Of a stretch of DNA of 64,000 nt, positions 11,301-21,436 are shown in pieces (position 1 is the stretch's first letter; every line of letters starts with the position of its first letter). This DNA is from Phyllostachys edulis (Eukaryota; Streptophyta; Magnoliopsida; Poales; Poaceae): NCBI GenBank assembly GCA_036346405.1, contig CM070548.1, positions 56,789,866-56,853,865 of the forward strand, in the 5' to 3' direction. The notes beneath the pieces were generated by a model. The model searched no databases. It was not told where the DNA came from and saw only the letters and a list, made by a program, of their open reading frames with translations. The position numbers and the translations under genes are program-made.

Positions 11301-12710
11301 AGTACGAAGCGGAGAAAGTCGCGGCGAACACGATCGCGCTCGTCCCGAGGACGCGCGCGCACGGAAAGACGGCGGCGACGGCGAGAAGCGGCGGAGGCGG
11401 CGGCTCAAGGTGGCGACAGCGCTCCGTGGATTTAAGCGACGGGAGGCGCGCGACGCGCGGCTTCATGGGCGGCCGAGGCGGTGGCAACGGCGAAAAGGAG
11501 CTCCAACGGCGGTGAAGGGTGCGGCGGAATCAACCACGGCGGCGGCGAGAAGAACTTCAATTCCGCGAGCACAGAGGGAAGAGGAGGAGTGAGAGAGGAA
11601 AGAGAGAGGAGCTCAGGCGGTCCGGTGCGTGCTTAAATAGGGCTCGAGGAGGGTGGAAGAGGAGGACGGCGTGGAGGTCACCGCGACCATTAATGGCGGC
11701 TTGACCAAGGCGCATGGGAGGCGTGGGGCTGCGCCAGGGCGTGGGGCGAGGCGGCGGCGCTGGCGGAGGCGGGAGGCGGCCGGCAGGATTCAGGGAGTGG
11801 GCGAGGAGTGGGTGAGGGCAGCAGGATTCGCGGGCGGCATGGGCGCCCAACGGCTCTGTCCGGAGGTAGGAGAAGGGCGGGGAGGCTGACACGGCGGGGC
11901 CACACGCCAGCGAGAGAAAGGGGGAGAGAGGGGTGCGGGCGAGGACGCGTGCGAGCCGTCCGATTGAGATCGGACGGTGGCGAGGGGGAGGGCGCCGCGC
12001 AGCTGGGCCGTGCGGGCGAGAACAGTAACGGGCCGGAGGAATTCGGCCCAAACCGAGGGAGGGGATTTTAAGCCTTTTCTTTTTAGAAAATACCAGAAAA
12101 GCAAAAGCAATTTTAGAAAATAGTTTAATCCGTCCAAAAATTCTAGGAAAATTCACAGAAATCCCTTGAATTATTTAGGACTTAGTAAAAATATTTTCAG
12201 CCTCACTATTGCTTTTAATTTTTTGGCAATTAATTATTTTTAACATAAGGCCAAAGGAAAAACCAAATTAAAAACCAACTAAACTCACTAAACCAACTTT
12301 AATTAGTTCAAGTTTAATTAAATCAAATTAAACCACTTTTGAAATTCTAAAAATACAATTTAAGCTTTGGCAAAATAATAAACCCAAATGGTTCCTTTTT
12401 AGGGTTTTCAAAATTTTCAAAAAGGCCAGAAAATAGGGATGTTACAGACGTCCTCATCAAGAAATCTGCTGTAGCTTCTTCTTCCACCGATTCTAGGTAC
12501 GGCTATCTCTTTCTTATTACTTGGTTTGTTTTACTATCTGTTGTTGTCTTGAATACTGAGATAGTTATGCTAGTTTCTGTTATTCTAGAATCTAGTATGG
12601 CTATAGTGTTCTTGGTTATCTGCTTTGTGAAAATAGCTAGAGTATTTTTCATGTTTTATCTAGCATATTTCTAGATTAAAGTAATAAGAAAAATGCTTAT
12701 ATACTCAACA
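8371..12710 (+). repeat. Right LTR of the Copia element, split by a solo LTR
   Basis: LTR sequence is 8371-9091 plus 12452-12710, about 980 bp once the insert and its duplicated GACGT are removed. It contains a (GTGTC)n-like short repeat at about 8573-8605, where the left LTR has a different GTGCG-rich repeat. It also contains a doubled ATGGCGAATCAATGGCAACC (8699 and 8778). It ends CTCAACA before the AAAAT duplication. Confidence 0.8.
9092..12446 (-). mobile_element. Solo LTR of a long-LTR Gypsy (Del/Tekay-like), TSD GACGT
   Basis: On the minus strand it starts TGTAACATCCC (12446) and ends GGGTCCCGACA (9092). GACGT flanks it at 9087-9091 and 12447-12451. It is 3355 bp long and shares blocks with the LTRs at 55280-58508 and 59873-63217, for example the CACGGCTATTC segment near 9781. 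There is no internal region, so it is a product of LTR-LTR recombination. The GC-rich 11.0-12.0 kb part yields many overlapping open frames on both strands. None has a domain and I do not call them genes. Confidence 0.88.
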
Positions 12711-12715
12711 AAAAT

Positions 12716-13013
12716 CATGAGAAATAGGGCTGTCTGGGGGAATTTGCATACAAACTTAACTTATGGGGGACAAAATAAGCAATAATTTGGGGGTAAATTG
12801 AAAAGGTAGGTGGCTTGTAGAGGTGTTTATGGTTTTTTTTTTCTTTTAAAAAGAAGCGGTATATTGCTCTGATGTTGTTTTTGGACGTCTGGTTGCCGCA
12901 GGATTCAGACTTCTGCATTTACTCTCTCACAAAAAAAAAAGTTGCATGTAGCTTGTTTGAAAGGACGGTCTACACCCCTAAATTATGCAGAAAATTTCAC
13001 AAAAGGAAAACTG
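12716..13013. other. Short intergenic stretch, no gene seen
   Basis: AT-rich sequence between the Copia target duplication and the tRNA gene. No coding or RNA feature is recognised. Confidence 0.4.
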
Positions 13014-13018
13014 AAAAA
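13014..13018 (-). terminator. Pol III T-run terminator of tRNA-Leu
   Basis: On the minus strand a TTTTT run lies 8 nt past the tRNA 3' end, the normal RNA polymerase III stop signal. Confidence 0.7.
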
Positions 13019-13026
13019 CAAATTAT

Positions 13027-13033
13027 GTTGAGA

Positions 13034-13066
<33 letters not shown>

Positions 13067-13106
13067 ACCTTAATCTGGCGCCTTAGACCAACTCGGCCAT
13101 CTCAAC
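13027..13106 (-). tRNA. tRNA-Leu (anticodon AAG)
   Basis: An 80-nt cloverleaf on the minus strand. The acceptor arm GTTGAGA pairs with TCTCAAC. The D-arm region GGCCGAGTTGGTCTAAGGC serves as the A box. The anticodon stem CCAGA pairs with TCTGG around loop TTAAGGT, giving AAG (complement of 13069-13071), which reads CUU. A class-II variable arm follows, then the T arm GGGTTCAAATCCC as the B box. No intron and no mismatch in the stems were seen, so it looks functional. CCA is not encoded, as expected for a nuclear gene. Confidence 0.96.
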
Positions 13107-13285
13107 TCATTGGCACACTAAAGTTATATGGCTCTTTTGGCATGATGCCGTAGATCACACATCCCTCACGCATCTATGCTCTATTCACCTGTATCGTGTG
13201 TGCGCGTGCGCGGAAAAGCAACACAGCCACACACCAAAAACGCAAGGCCAGCGAGATACGCCACGCTAAACCCCTCTCTAATCCC

Positions 13286-13294
13286 CTATATAAA
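13286..13294 (+). promoter_or_regulatory. TATA box of the Cys/Pro-rich gene
   Basis: TATATAAA inside CCCCTATATAAACCC lies about 110 bp before the ATG at 13403. Spacing and flanks fit a plant TATA box with an approximately 80-nt leader. Confidence 0.6.
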
Positions 13295-13402
13295 CCCTCT
13301 TACGACAATTGATTAATCAGCAGCTCACTGCATACAAATTAACCCATTGAACTCGATCAATCCCTATACCACCTCACGTACTAATTAAACGGCAACAGCA
13401 AA

Positions 13403-13843
13403 ATGGCCAGCCCTACTAGCACCAGCACCAGCCCCGTCCTCCTCCTCGTCCTCCTCGCCCTGGCCGGCCTAGCCGACCTCGCCGCCGCCGCGAGGCCCGT
13501 CGACGCGGCACCTTCCACGGCGAACACGATGGCCTCCGCGGCCGGCGGCGCGGCGGAGCTGGACGGCATGATGAACTGCATGGTGGGGTGCTTCACGCAG
13601 GTGCTGGGGTGCGCCTTCGGGTGCATGGGCAAGGGCCCCGACCTGCCGCTCTGCGTCATCAGCTGCAACCAGAAGAGCATCGTCTGCATGGTGCGCTGCG
13701 GCATCTCGCCGTCGCCGCCCGCGCCCAAGCCCACGCCGCCCGCGCCCAAGCCCACGCCTCCCAAGCCCACGCCTCCCAAGCCCAAGCCCTCGCCGCCGCC
13801 CGGCCCTCCGTACGCCGGCCACAGCATAGAGACCTCCTGCTAG
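13403..13843 (+). CDS. Small secreted cysteine-rich, proline-rich protein
   Basis: An intact single-exon reading frame of 146 residues with a TATA box about 110 bp upstream. Residues 1 to about 29 form a signal peptide with a Leu/Val/Ala core ending AAAAR, so export is likely. Residues about 57-100 hold eight cysteines in a symmetric pattern, C-x3-C-x6-C-x3-C, a 9-residue linker, then C-x3-C-x6-C-x3-C. Paired C-x3-C motifs suggest helical hairpins held by disulfides. Residues about 103-135 are a Pro/Lys tail with repeats of PKPTPP, as in extensin-like wall proteins. The likely location is the cell wall or apoplast. I do not recognise a named family. A defence-type cysteine-rich peptide fused to a wall-binding tail is one inference. 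Confidence 0.8.
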   Translation: MASPTSTSTSPVLLLVLLALAGLADLAAAARPVDAAPSTANTMASAAGGAAELDGMMNCMVGCFTQVLGCAFGCMGKGPDLPLCVISCNQKSIVCMVRCGISPSPPAPKPTPPAPKPTPPKPTPPKPKPSPPPGPPYAGHSIETSC

Positions 13844-14433
13844 ACGTCGTCGAGTCTTCCACTCCCAAGCGCTCATGAGTCATGAGTAATAGTATACGAA
13901 TTAAGAAAAGACATATATCTCATTAATTGTACCCAGACATATGGCCAACCTGTAACTTAACTCGATCATTTATCTAGCTATCTGTTACAAAAGAAAAAGA
14001 GTCATATGACTCGTAACTAATGAGTGTATGTACACAATCTGAGCAGTGTACTTTGGTCTCAGACTCAAATGTAATGCTCCTTACAAGTATTATTAATCGG
14101 TGGTGTCAAAGTGTTAACTAGTAGTCTCTGCAAGCATCTACTTCTTTATCTAAGGATTCAGTCTCTCCAACGTGGCAAAGAAACTACTCCTAAACATCCT
14201 CCTACAATTAAACAAGTTTTAACTGCACAGATTAAACCAGGTCAATGCTATTCTTCCTGTTTGTACAGGCAACCTCAGAATTAATGGCACAGCTTTCGGT
14301 TAGTTTTAGGTAATAAGGTAGCTTCACTAGTTGGCCTTTCTGTTGCTCCGTTGCTTCACTCCTAATATTACCTCTGGCTCTGAGGCGTCGCCTCATCACT
14401 GAAAAACTTTTAGAGGGAGCGGGAAAACATACC
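13844..14433. other. Spacer between two genes
   Basis: This should contain the 3' end of the preceding gene and the promoter of the Ole e 1-like locus. No further gene is recognised. The open minus-strand frame at 14232-14744 is the shadow of the downstream gene. Confidence 0.4.
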
Positions 14434-15052
14434 ATGGCCACCATCCTCGGGGTCCTTCCTCCGGCAGTCCTCGCCGTCATCTTCTGCATCCTCGCCAGCG
14501 CCGCCAATGCCCCGACTTCTTCATTCAAGGGCGCGTCTACTGCGACACGTGCCGCGCTGGGTTCGAGACCAACGTCACTGATTACCTCAAGGGTTTGAAC
14601 TTCTGAAACTTCAGAAGCTGAAGCAATAATTTCAAACAGAAAGGGGACCTCACATCCGTTTGCTCCCTTTTTGTTGGCTTCAGGCGCAAAGGTCAGGCTG
14701 GAGCATGGTTTAAATTTCGGCCGATTTTTGGTGAAAATCGTCACACTTCGGCACCGGCAGCCTCGAGCGCTCCGTCGACGGGGTGACCGACGAGACCGGG
14801 ACGTACAAGATCGAGCTCAAGGGCAGTCACGTCGAGGACATCTGCGAGGTCGTCGTCGTCCAGAGCCCGCTGGCCGACTGCACCGAGGTCACGGGCGGCA
14901 GGGACCGCGCGCGCGTGGTGCTCGCCCAGGACATCGGCATCTGCGACAACGTGCGCTTCGCCAACCCCATCGGCTTCCTCAAGGACGCTCCGCTGCCCAT
15001 CTGCGGCGAGCTACTCAAGCAGTACGCATTGACCGACGAAGACGAGGTGTAA
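14434..15052 (+). pseudogene. Pollen Ole e 1-like protein gene, broken
   Basis: Two exons are readable. Exon 1 (14434-14592) starts ATG with a signal peptide, then encodes QGRVYCDTCRAGFETNV, the hallmark of the Pollen_Ole_e_1 family. A GT donor at 14593 and an AG acceptor at 14682-14683 give exon 2 (14684-15052), which continues GAKVRLE and ends LPICGELLKQYALTDEDEV. Family members are small secreted glycoproteins with conserved cysteines. Two lesions break the frame. One C is missing from a C run near 14511, just after the signal peptide. About 30-40 extra bases between 14706 and 14743 replace a conserved Cys codon and shift the frame. The downstream frame 14783-15052 remains open. The first lesion could be a homopolymer read error; the second is hard to explain that way. 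Confidence 0.8.
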
Positions 15053-15572
15053 GGCGACGATCGCCGTTAGCCTATCACAACACCGGAGGGGGCTACAAAA
15101 AATGTATATTCATCAGTCATTTGGCTGGCTTTCAGATAACAAGCATCAATTGTGCAGTATCAAAATGTAACATGAAAATGTGTAAAAATTTTGAAACTGT
15201 AACTTAATTTGCAATATACTGTTATTACTTATAGCCGGGTGAATTGTGACCTGCCAGATTTGCATCTCTGCCTTCTTTGCTCCGATCACTTGAGACAATC
15301 TGAAATCCTGTAACACAAAGTGACAGAATTGATAGCCAACATCACAGCTGGAAAACTTTGGTTCACACAAAAACACACTCATTTCATTTCTATAATTATT
15401 TATACAATTACAGATTTACAATCTGCTCCATAGAATCAGCATTGAGTTCAGTGACACCAGACATCATACTACACAATTTAGTAAATATACTATGGAACTT
15501 GGGAACTTCTCAGCGAAAAAAAAAGAACTTCACAGTATCGTCAAAGCCAAGTCTTGTAAGGAAGTTTTTCTG

Positions 15573-18500
15573 CTACCAAGGCTTCAGGTCTCCGACAGGT
15601 CCAGCTGTCCAGTTGAGATGCTTCTCACCCGGCTGTAAGTATACACTCTCTGGGTGTGGGAGCTTGCGAGCAAGGCCGTTGAGAATCTGATGGAATGCAT
15701 CTCTAGGTTGGGCTGGCTGCGGGAACAACATGGCCTTCTTCATCGATGGATTGGCGAGCAATCTTTGCTTCCTTAGGATATCATCAATTGGAATGGACGT
15801 GAGTATTGTATCTAGCTTTGGAACATCCTCCTCATCAACAAAAACGCCAATTTCATCCCATGGGATTGCATCAGCAAATGGCAGCACAATGTCGTCAGCA
15901 ATGATGACTGGAATGCAGCCGAAAACCACGGCCTCCACCAACCTAGGGCTCCATGGTGCCCATCCCAATGGACACAAGCAGAAGACTGCACGCTGCATAT
16001 CTTCATAGTAAGTGGCAGGGTGTTCAGTAGAGATGTCGAAGAGAGGATTGTTCTTGAAGTTCTCCCACAGTGAAGCTCGGGCACCTCTGTATAACATGTT
16101 CAACAAAGTTAACTAGGATCAAGTATCATGGGAAAGGTATGCATGTATCGGTGAAGATTCTGCGAGTATTCTTACCTTGCGTAATATCCACCCTCAGGGT
16201 CATTCCCATTGTCATAGAACAGACCCCTGAAGTAAACGAAGATTGAACGGAGAGTATCAGGAGGAATCAAATGAGCCTGCATTTTCTGTGGTGGTGCATA
16301 TGGTGGTATGGTGATAGAACCCTCCTTCAAGCAGACATGGTTCTTCTGTCCAAAAGTTTGAACAAATGTAGCACGACGGAGCATTGGAAGAATTCCACGC
16401 TCAATAGCTTTCTCTTCCTGTAAACACAAATGACCATTGCGCATACAACTTCAAAATTAATAGCAGCTAAAGGCAGGGCCTATCCCTAGCTACCAATCTC
16501 TGCTGAAAGTTCTACTTCTTGTAGAACTAAAATTGTGACCAGCTGTGGCAGTGACGGGAACATGGAAGGTAACAAGACATGCAAACCAATATATCCTTAC
16601 CTGATAGTGAAAGCATGCCCCAAAATCATGTGGAACGACAAAAAAGTGATCTGCTCCATCAGTTCTATTCCAAAAAGGCCACTTCTTTGAAATAAACTGG
16701 ATTGCGCTTCTCATCATCCTTGGAGACTTGAATGGTAACGGAAGTCCAGCAGGAGTTAGATCACAAGTAGTGTAAATGGGGGTGTAGAACCAATCGGCCT
16801 CTTCAGGGTTGAGTGTCCGCACTGCACTAGATAGCAAGAAACGGTGCATGAATATCTCAGCAGCAAACATGTGATTGAGGCATCGGGGATCCTTGGTGAC
16901 AATCCTCTTGTTGTACTTGCTTGGCAAGTCATAGACGAAAACTTTCAACCTTCCAACAGGATTGTCTTCTAGCACATCACCAGCACTTCCTGCACGTCAA
17001 TGCTCTTGGTTGAGTAGAAGCGCACAATAATCTCCACATGAAGCTGATGAACAAATTCTAAAGGAAACCAATCATGCAGCCATAATAAACCGAACGGTGT
17101 AATAACTAATAAGGTGGGAATAGCACGCAGACGGAGAAAGGATATCAACGCAATGAAAGTTCAGGGAAGCCCATCTTCAATAAAGCATTTGAACATGATT
17201 GATTGAACCTAAATGAACGGTGCCTGGTAAACCTAAACTCAGGATGCATCATTCTGAAACTTTGTCACTCGGTAGATCCTCATCAGTTTTTTTGGCGGAA
17301 TTCGAACCTGTAGAATTTCGGGAATAGTTGCGTGTCTTTTGAGATTCCCACACCCTTTATTTATAGTGTCAAATATTACAGTCCGACTCGCACACATGAG
17401 TCCGACTCGCGCACGACTTAGACTCTTACCTAAACTCTAATATCTCCAACACCCCCACTCAAGATGGGTACGAGATAACAATCATGTCCATCTTGTTACA
17501 TATTGTAATACTATTACTAGAATCTACCAAAACCTACCATCCATTGACTCCATAGCCATACCATTACAAAGACAAAAAGTTGCTCACTACTAATACTACC
17601 AGAGACTTCACCAAATCCATCTCCACCATCTACCAACTATCCCAACCTCAACCTCCTCTTCCTCTACCCTCGTGCCCCCAGCTACCCCTGGCCTCCACAA
17701 CCTCCACCTCTGTCACAGATCATTACGCCTGACTCCAGTTCTAATCCTCTTCCAGATCTCTCCAGTAACACTATCTCAGGCACCCATACCAACATCACCG
17801 CATGAAACCAATCCCATCACTTTTGCCGCCGTTTGACATAGCCTCCACTAGAGCTACCACCAGCCCCTAATTCGTCATCACCATCGTCGAACTCATCACC
17901 ACCATTGAACTCTTACCACCACAAACACACCCCCTACCAGTTGCAACACCAACTCCAATGAGCACCACCTTCGAGACCTCCATTAATTCCACTATTAGCA
18001 CAACCACCAAAGCCACCACCTGAACAATCTTCTCCCCTTATCTTACATGCCATCCGTCATAACTTCCGATACTGTCACCACCTAAGCTTCTTCCACCACC
18101 ATAGCAATCAGTAACAACCTAATAGAAAACTCTATCACTAAGCAACACAGCAGCTAGAACTCTCAACAAACACATCATCCTCTATCTCCTTTCCCTAACA
18201 CAGCTCACGTAGCCACACTAGATCCTCCACCAATCTAGGTCTACACCAGATCCCCCTCAGGCACACCAGGTCCTCCACCAATCTGAATTCACACCAGATC
18301 CCCCTCAGATACATCAGATCCTCCACCGATCTGGATCCATACCATATCACCAGTTCTTTCTTTTTCTTTTTCTTCCCTTCCCTTTTTCTTTTCCTTTTTT
18401 CTTCCCTTCCCTTTTTCTTTTCCTTTTTTCTCCTTTTCTTCCTTTCTTCTTTTCTTCCTCCTGACACCTCCTTCACCACTGTCTTCTTTCTTCTTCTTCC

Positions 18501-20173
18501 TCTCACCTCTCCCTCGAGCGCTAGCCCCCGAGCTCCTTCCTCCCTTCCTTCTTTCTCTTCCTCTCTCTGCCTTTATCTCCTCCCCAGTCGGATCCTACTG
18601 CCAGCGCCGGCCCCCATCGCTTTCCCCCCAGCGAATGCCTTCTCCCCGTCCTCTCCTCTACTTACTCCACCACTGGCCCCCTCCTCGCCAGATCTCCCCT
18701 TCCCCCTCACCACCGTCCCGAGCTAGAACCGGTTCCTCTCCCCTTCCTCCACCACTGGCCCGAGCACCGAATCCTCCATCGTGGGCCCAAGCGTCAGATC
18801 TCCTCCCTCCTCAAGCCGCCTCTGCCATTCCTGCCTTCAACCTCTTCGCCTCCTCCGCCGGTCTGCCCAGGCCGTCCGCCGCCACTGCACCTCCTCACGC
18901 CGGCCCGGCTAGCCGCGTGCTCACTCGCAAGGTGCGGGCGGCAGTTGCCATGCGCGCCTCGAGGCAACAGTGGCAGTACCTGCTGCGATGGCGGCAGCGG
19001 TGATGGGTGGATCGAGGGCGGCGGCGGTAGGTGAGTCATGGGTTAGGGTTAGGTTTCGGGATGACGATGGCTTAGGATTGGTTCTGATACCATGTAGAAC
19101 TTTAGGAATAGTTATGTGTCCCTTGGCCCCCCACCCTTTATTTATAGTGTCAAATATCACAGTCCGAGTCGCACACGACTTGGACTGTTACCTAAACTCT
19201 AATATCTCCAACAGAACTTATGGGCTAACTGTCTGTCCTATATTGTTCCATTAATAGGACACATAATGGCACAGGCATCAAATAGAATTAATTTACAGAT
19301 CTCAGTGCCATGACTCATGGTAGTAGAACGGGTCGTTGTCAATGACATGACTCAACACTGCAGGTAGTGCAGGCAGATATGGTTGGCTAAACTATCAACC
19401 ATCAACCGTGATGACACCTAAAGAATCAGGAAAATAAGTTTCCTCATGGTGATTCCATATTTTTACACAAATATTTTGTTGGCACATGGAAATTAGATTC
19501 CTCGAAAAACACGAGAGCCTCCAGGTGGGCAGTACAGAATTGGCAAGAAACTAGTACCGGATCATCCTTTCTTTGAAAGAAAAAAAGGTCAATGCAGTTT
19601 TTAAGAGCAATATGTGATGTTACATTATCAGGTTTAGCTCTTGCAATTGCAAATGCATATCTGCAACTAATTGCACTACCAGCACCATATAGCATCCATG
19701 ACTGCAACACTAGAATAGAAAAATTACAACTGAAAAATTGAATACTGGCGGCTATTGGCACCGAGAATAGTCGCTGTAATATAACACCGGGTCAATTCGA
19801 TCATATCGAGACCCTAACCTAAATACAGCATCCCAACTTGAAGCAAAAAGAAAAGGAGGAAAATTTGTACTGACGGACTGAAGCCAATTCATCAATTCTC
19901 CAAGTCGACCTTGTTCACAACTCCCGGTCGAACCCCTCGTCTCGTCATCACAATTCGCAGGTTTACAATCGAATAGTCAGAAAACGGGACCAGGCAGAGC
20001 AAGAGGAGGTCACCTGAGATGCGCTCAGTGTTCCGCTGAGCCGCCCTTCCGTCCACCTCGGCGGCGGAGGCCGGCGGCGGTGGCAAGAGAGAGAAGACGC
20101 AGGCGGCCACAAGGACCGACACGGGGAGCCAGCCGGCCATTGCGCGCACCATGGGCGTCGCCACCTTCTCCAC
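15573..20173 (-). CDS. IRX10-type GT47 xylan glycosyltransferase (probable beta-1,4-xylosyltransferase)
   Basis: Four exons on the minus strand: 20173-20014, 16989-16601, 16417-16176 and 16086-15573, stop TAG at 15573-15575. All junctions are GT-AG, the phases agree, and the sum is 434 codons plus stop, close to the roughly 415-residue family norm. The N terminus has a hydrophobic segment (about residues 12-38) that acts as a Golgi signal or anchor. The exostosin-like GT47 body follows: GRLKVFVYDLPSKYNK, DPRCLNHMFAAEIFMHR, HFFVVPHDFGACFHYQ, FVYFRGLFYD and FCLCPLGWAPWSPRLVEAV, ending WTAGPVGDLKPW. Relatives (Arabidopsis IRX10/IRX10L, rice homologues, often labelled probable glucuronosyltransferases) extend the xylan backbone from UDP-xylose with IRX9/IRX14 proteins. 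No lesion is seen. Intron 1 (3.0 kb) holds a short LTR element. A nested transposon complex ends about 330 bp upstream of the start codon. Confidence 0.93.
17309..19213 (-). mobile_element. Non-autonomous LTR element (Copia-type primer site) in intron 1 of the GT47 gene
   Basis: Two direct repeats, 17309-17451 and 19093-19213, share TGTAGAA-TTT at one end and CTAATATCTCCAACA at the other. In minus-strand sense the 5' LTR is 19213-19093. Immediately after it comes TGGTATCAGAACC (19092-19080), the initiator-Met tRNA primer site typical of Copia elements. Before the second LTR lies the purine tract GAGTGGGGG. The target duplication is GAACC/GAACT with one mismatch. The 1.6 kb interior has no gag or pol. 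It includes a CT-rich tract (18355-18560) and Pro/Ser-coding wording without domains. It lies in the same orientation as the host gene. Confidence 0.8.
18355..18560. repeat. CT-rich low-complexity tract
   Basis: Runs of TTCTTTT, CCCTTCC and TCTTCTTCC make a polypyrimidine tract on the plus strand, polypurine in the sense of the host transcript. The open minus-strand frame over it (Lys/Arg/Glu-rich) is a compositional artefact. Confidence 0.7.
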
Positions 20174-20514
20174 CTAGACGAAGAGGCCTGGCGGAGGAGA
20201 GCAGGGGGAGAGATCGCACGGAAGCTTCTAGAACATTTGAGATGATACTGCTAGGAAGGAGGAAGCAAAGGAAGGGAGGGAAGTAGAGGCTTTGTTGCTT
20301 GTGAGGACAAATTTCTAGGTTCTAGAGGAATGGGTCAGGTGAAGTAGGTGAGGGAAACACATTTGACCAAGTAGTGATTAATCAAGATTATGTCGTTGTT
20401 TTTTAAACAATCAAGACGATGATCACGTTGTTGATTCATGTTAGCGTACTTTATATTTGGGATGTTTGGTGTACACGGAATATGCCTGGTTAGACCGAGT
20501 ACGAGATTTATTGA

Positions 20515-20976
20515 TCATAAAACATCGTTACAGAGGGTTTTTCGGATACATTTCGGTATATCATGGTAAATAAAAGAGCTAACAAAGTTATCACAAGATT
20601 TAGCTAGATTATGTGCCGCGATATTCACCACACGACTAACTTGACGAAAAATAACCGAGAAAAAACCCTCTACCATAGACTTGATATAAGAGATAACCGC
20701 ACCAACAGAGAACCGATCCTGCATCGACACATTCAACTATTGCACCACAGACAAGCAATCAGAAGCAATGTTGATATTTTGATATCCTTCATCACGGACG
20801 AGTGCTGTTGCATGGTGAAACACCAATGCTTCTACTAACTCTGGCGTAGTGATCCCATCAAGACGTTCGCTGCAAGCAGCCAAGCATTCACCATTGTGGT
20901 TTCGGGCTACCACCCCAACCCCTATCTAATGAGACGAAGCGAAAAGTGTTGCATCGATATTAATAAGGACCGTACC
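20515..20976 (-). pseudogene. LINE copy 1 RNase H fragment
   Basis: The open part (20515-20736) encodes DRFSVGAVISYIKSMVEGFF and VNIAAHNLAK. It matches the RNase H tail of LINE copy 2 at 53361-53759. The upstream part to 20976 is the same domain with the frame broken, and it is cut by the hAT insertion. Plant L1 LINEs often carry such a C-terminal RNase H. Confidence 0.8.
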
Positions 20977-21436
20977 TAGGGATGACAATTGTGCCTAATT
21001 ACCCGTGTGCCCGCTGGTAAATGCTCTAATAGAGCTGAGTATAGGCTGGTTTCTTTGCCCACGGGCATGAAAATGGGGGAAACTCTCTGCACGTCGGGTA
21101 AATGGGCACGGGTATGGGTAAGCTCCACTTGTACCCGTCTCGCCCGTTTACCCGCGACATGCACTGACATGTAGGACCACTAAAACCCTAATAGGGTTAT
21201 TCACTGTCTCATAGAACTAGTCTCATCCTCCCGGCCACTCACCTCCATTTACCCCCAACCCCCATATCCAAGTCGCCACCCACCTCCATTTTTCAGATCT
21301 GCCTCATTCTTCGCACGTCCTCCCGGGCGGCTGCCTCGCACGTCCTCTCGGTCGGCTGCCGCCCCCCGCCCTACCACCACTCCTCCTCCTCAAGCTCGGC
21401 CGCCGCCTCATCCTCAAGCCCCCCCTTCCCCCGTGT

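Larger units (their letters stand above)
3713..12710 (+). mobile_element. Dead Ty1-Copia element (Tork/Tnt1-like) with TSD AAAAT
   Basis: The element starts TGTTGGAATT at 3713 and ends CTCAACA at 12710. It is flanked by AAAAT at 3708-3712 and 12711-12715. It has an internal region with gag and pol relics, a polypurine tract (GGTGGGGGAT, 8361-8370) and a right LTR at 8371. The left LTR is shortened by deletions and is joined directly to the middle of gag, so the primer-binding site is gone. The right LTR carries a nested Gypsy solo LTR. Stops and a mutated catalytic residue make it non-autonomous. Confidence 0.85.

Noticed and set aside
11030..12156. Many overlapping Arg/Ala/Gly-rich open frames on both strands
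   Set aside because: They lie in the GC-rich leader of a solo LTR, overlap in several frames and carry no domain. Their composition alone explains them.
13588..13883. Alternative frames over the Cys/Pro-rich gene on both strands
   Set aside because: The 13403-13843 frame has the signal peptide, ordered cysteines and TATA box. The others are GC-rich shadows.
14232..14744. 170-residue minus-strand frame
   Set aside because: Antisense shadow of the Ole e 1-like exon 1 and intron; no domain.
18195..18506. Lys/Arg/Glu-rich open frame
   Set aside because: Shadow of the CT-rich tract inside the intronic LTR element.
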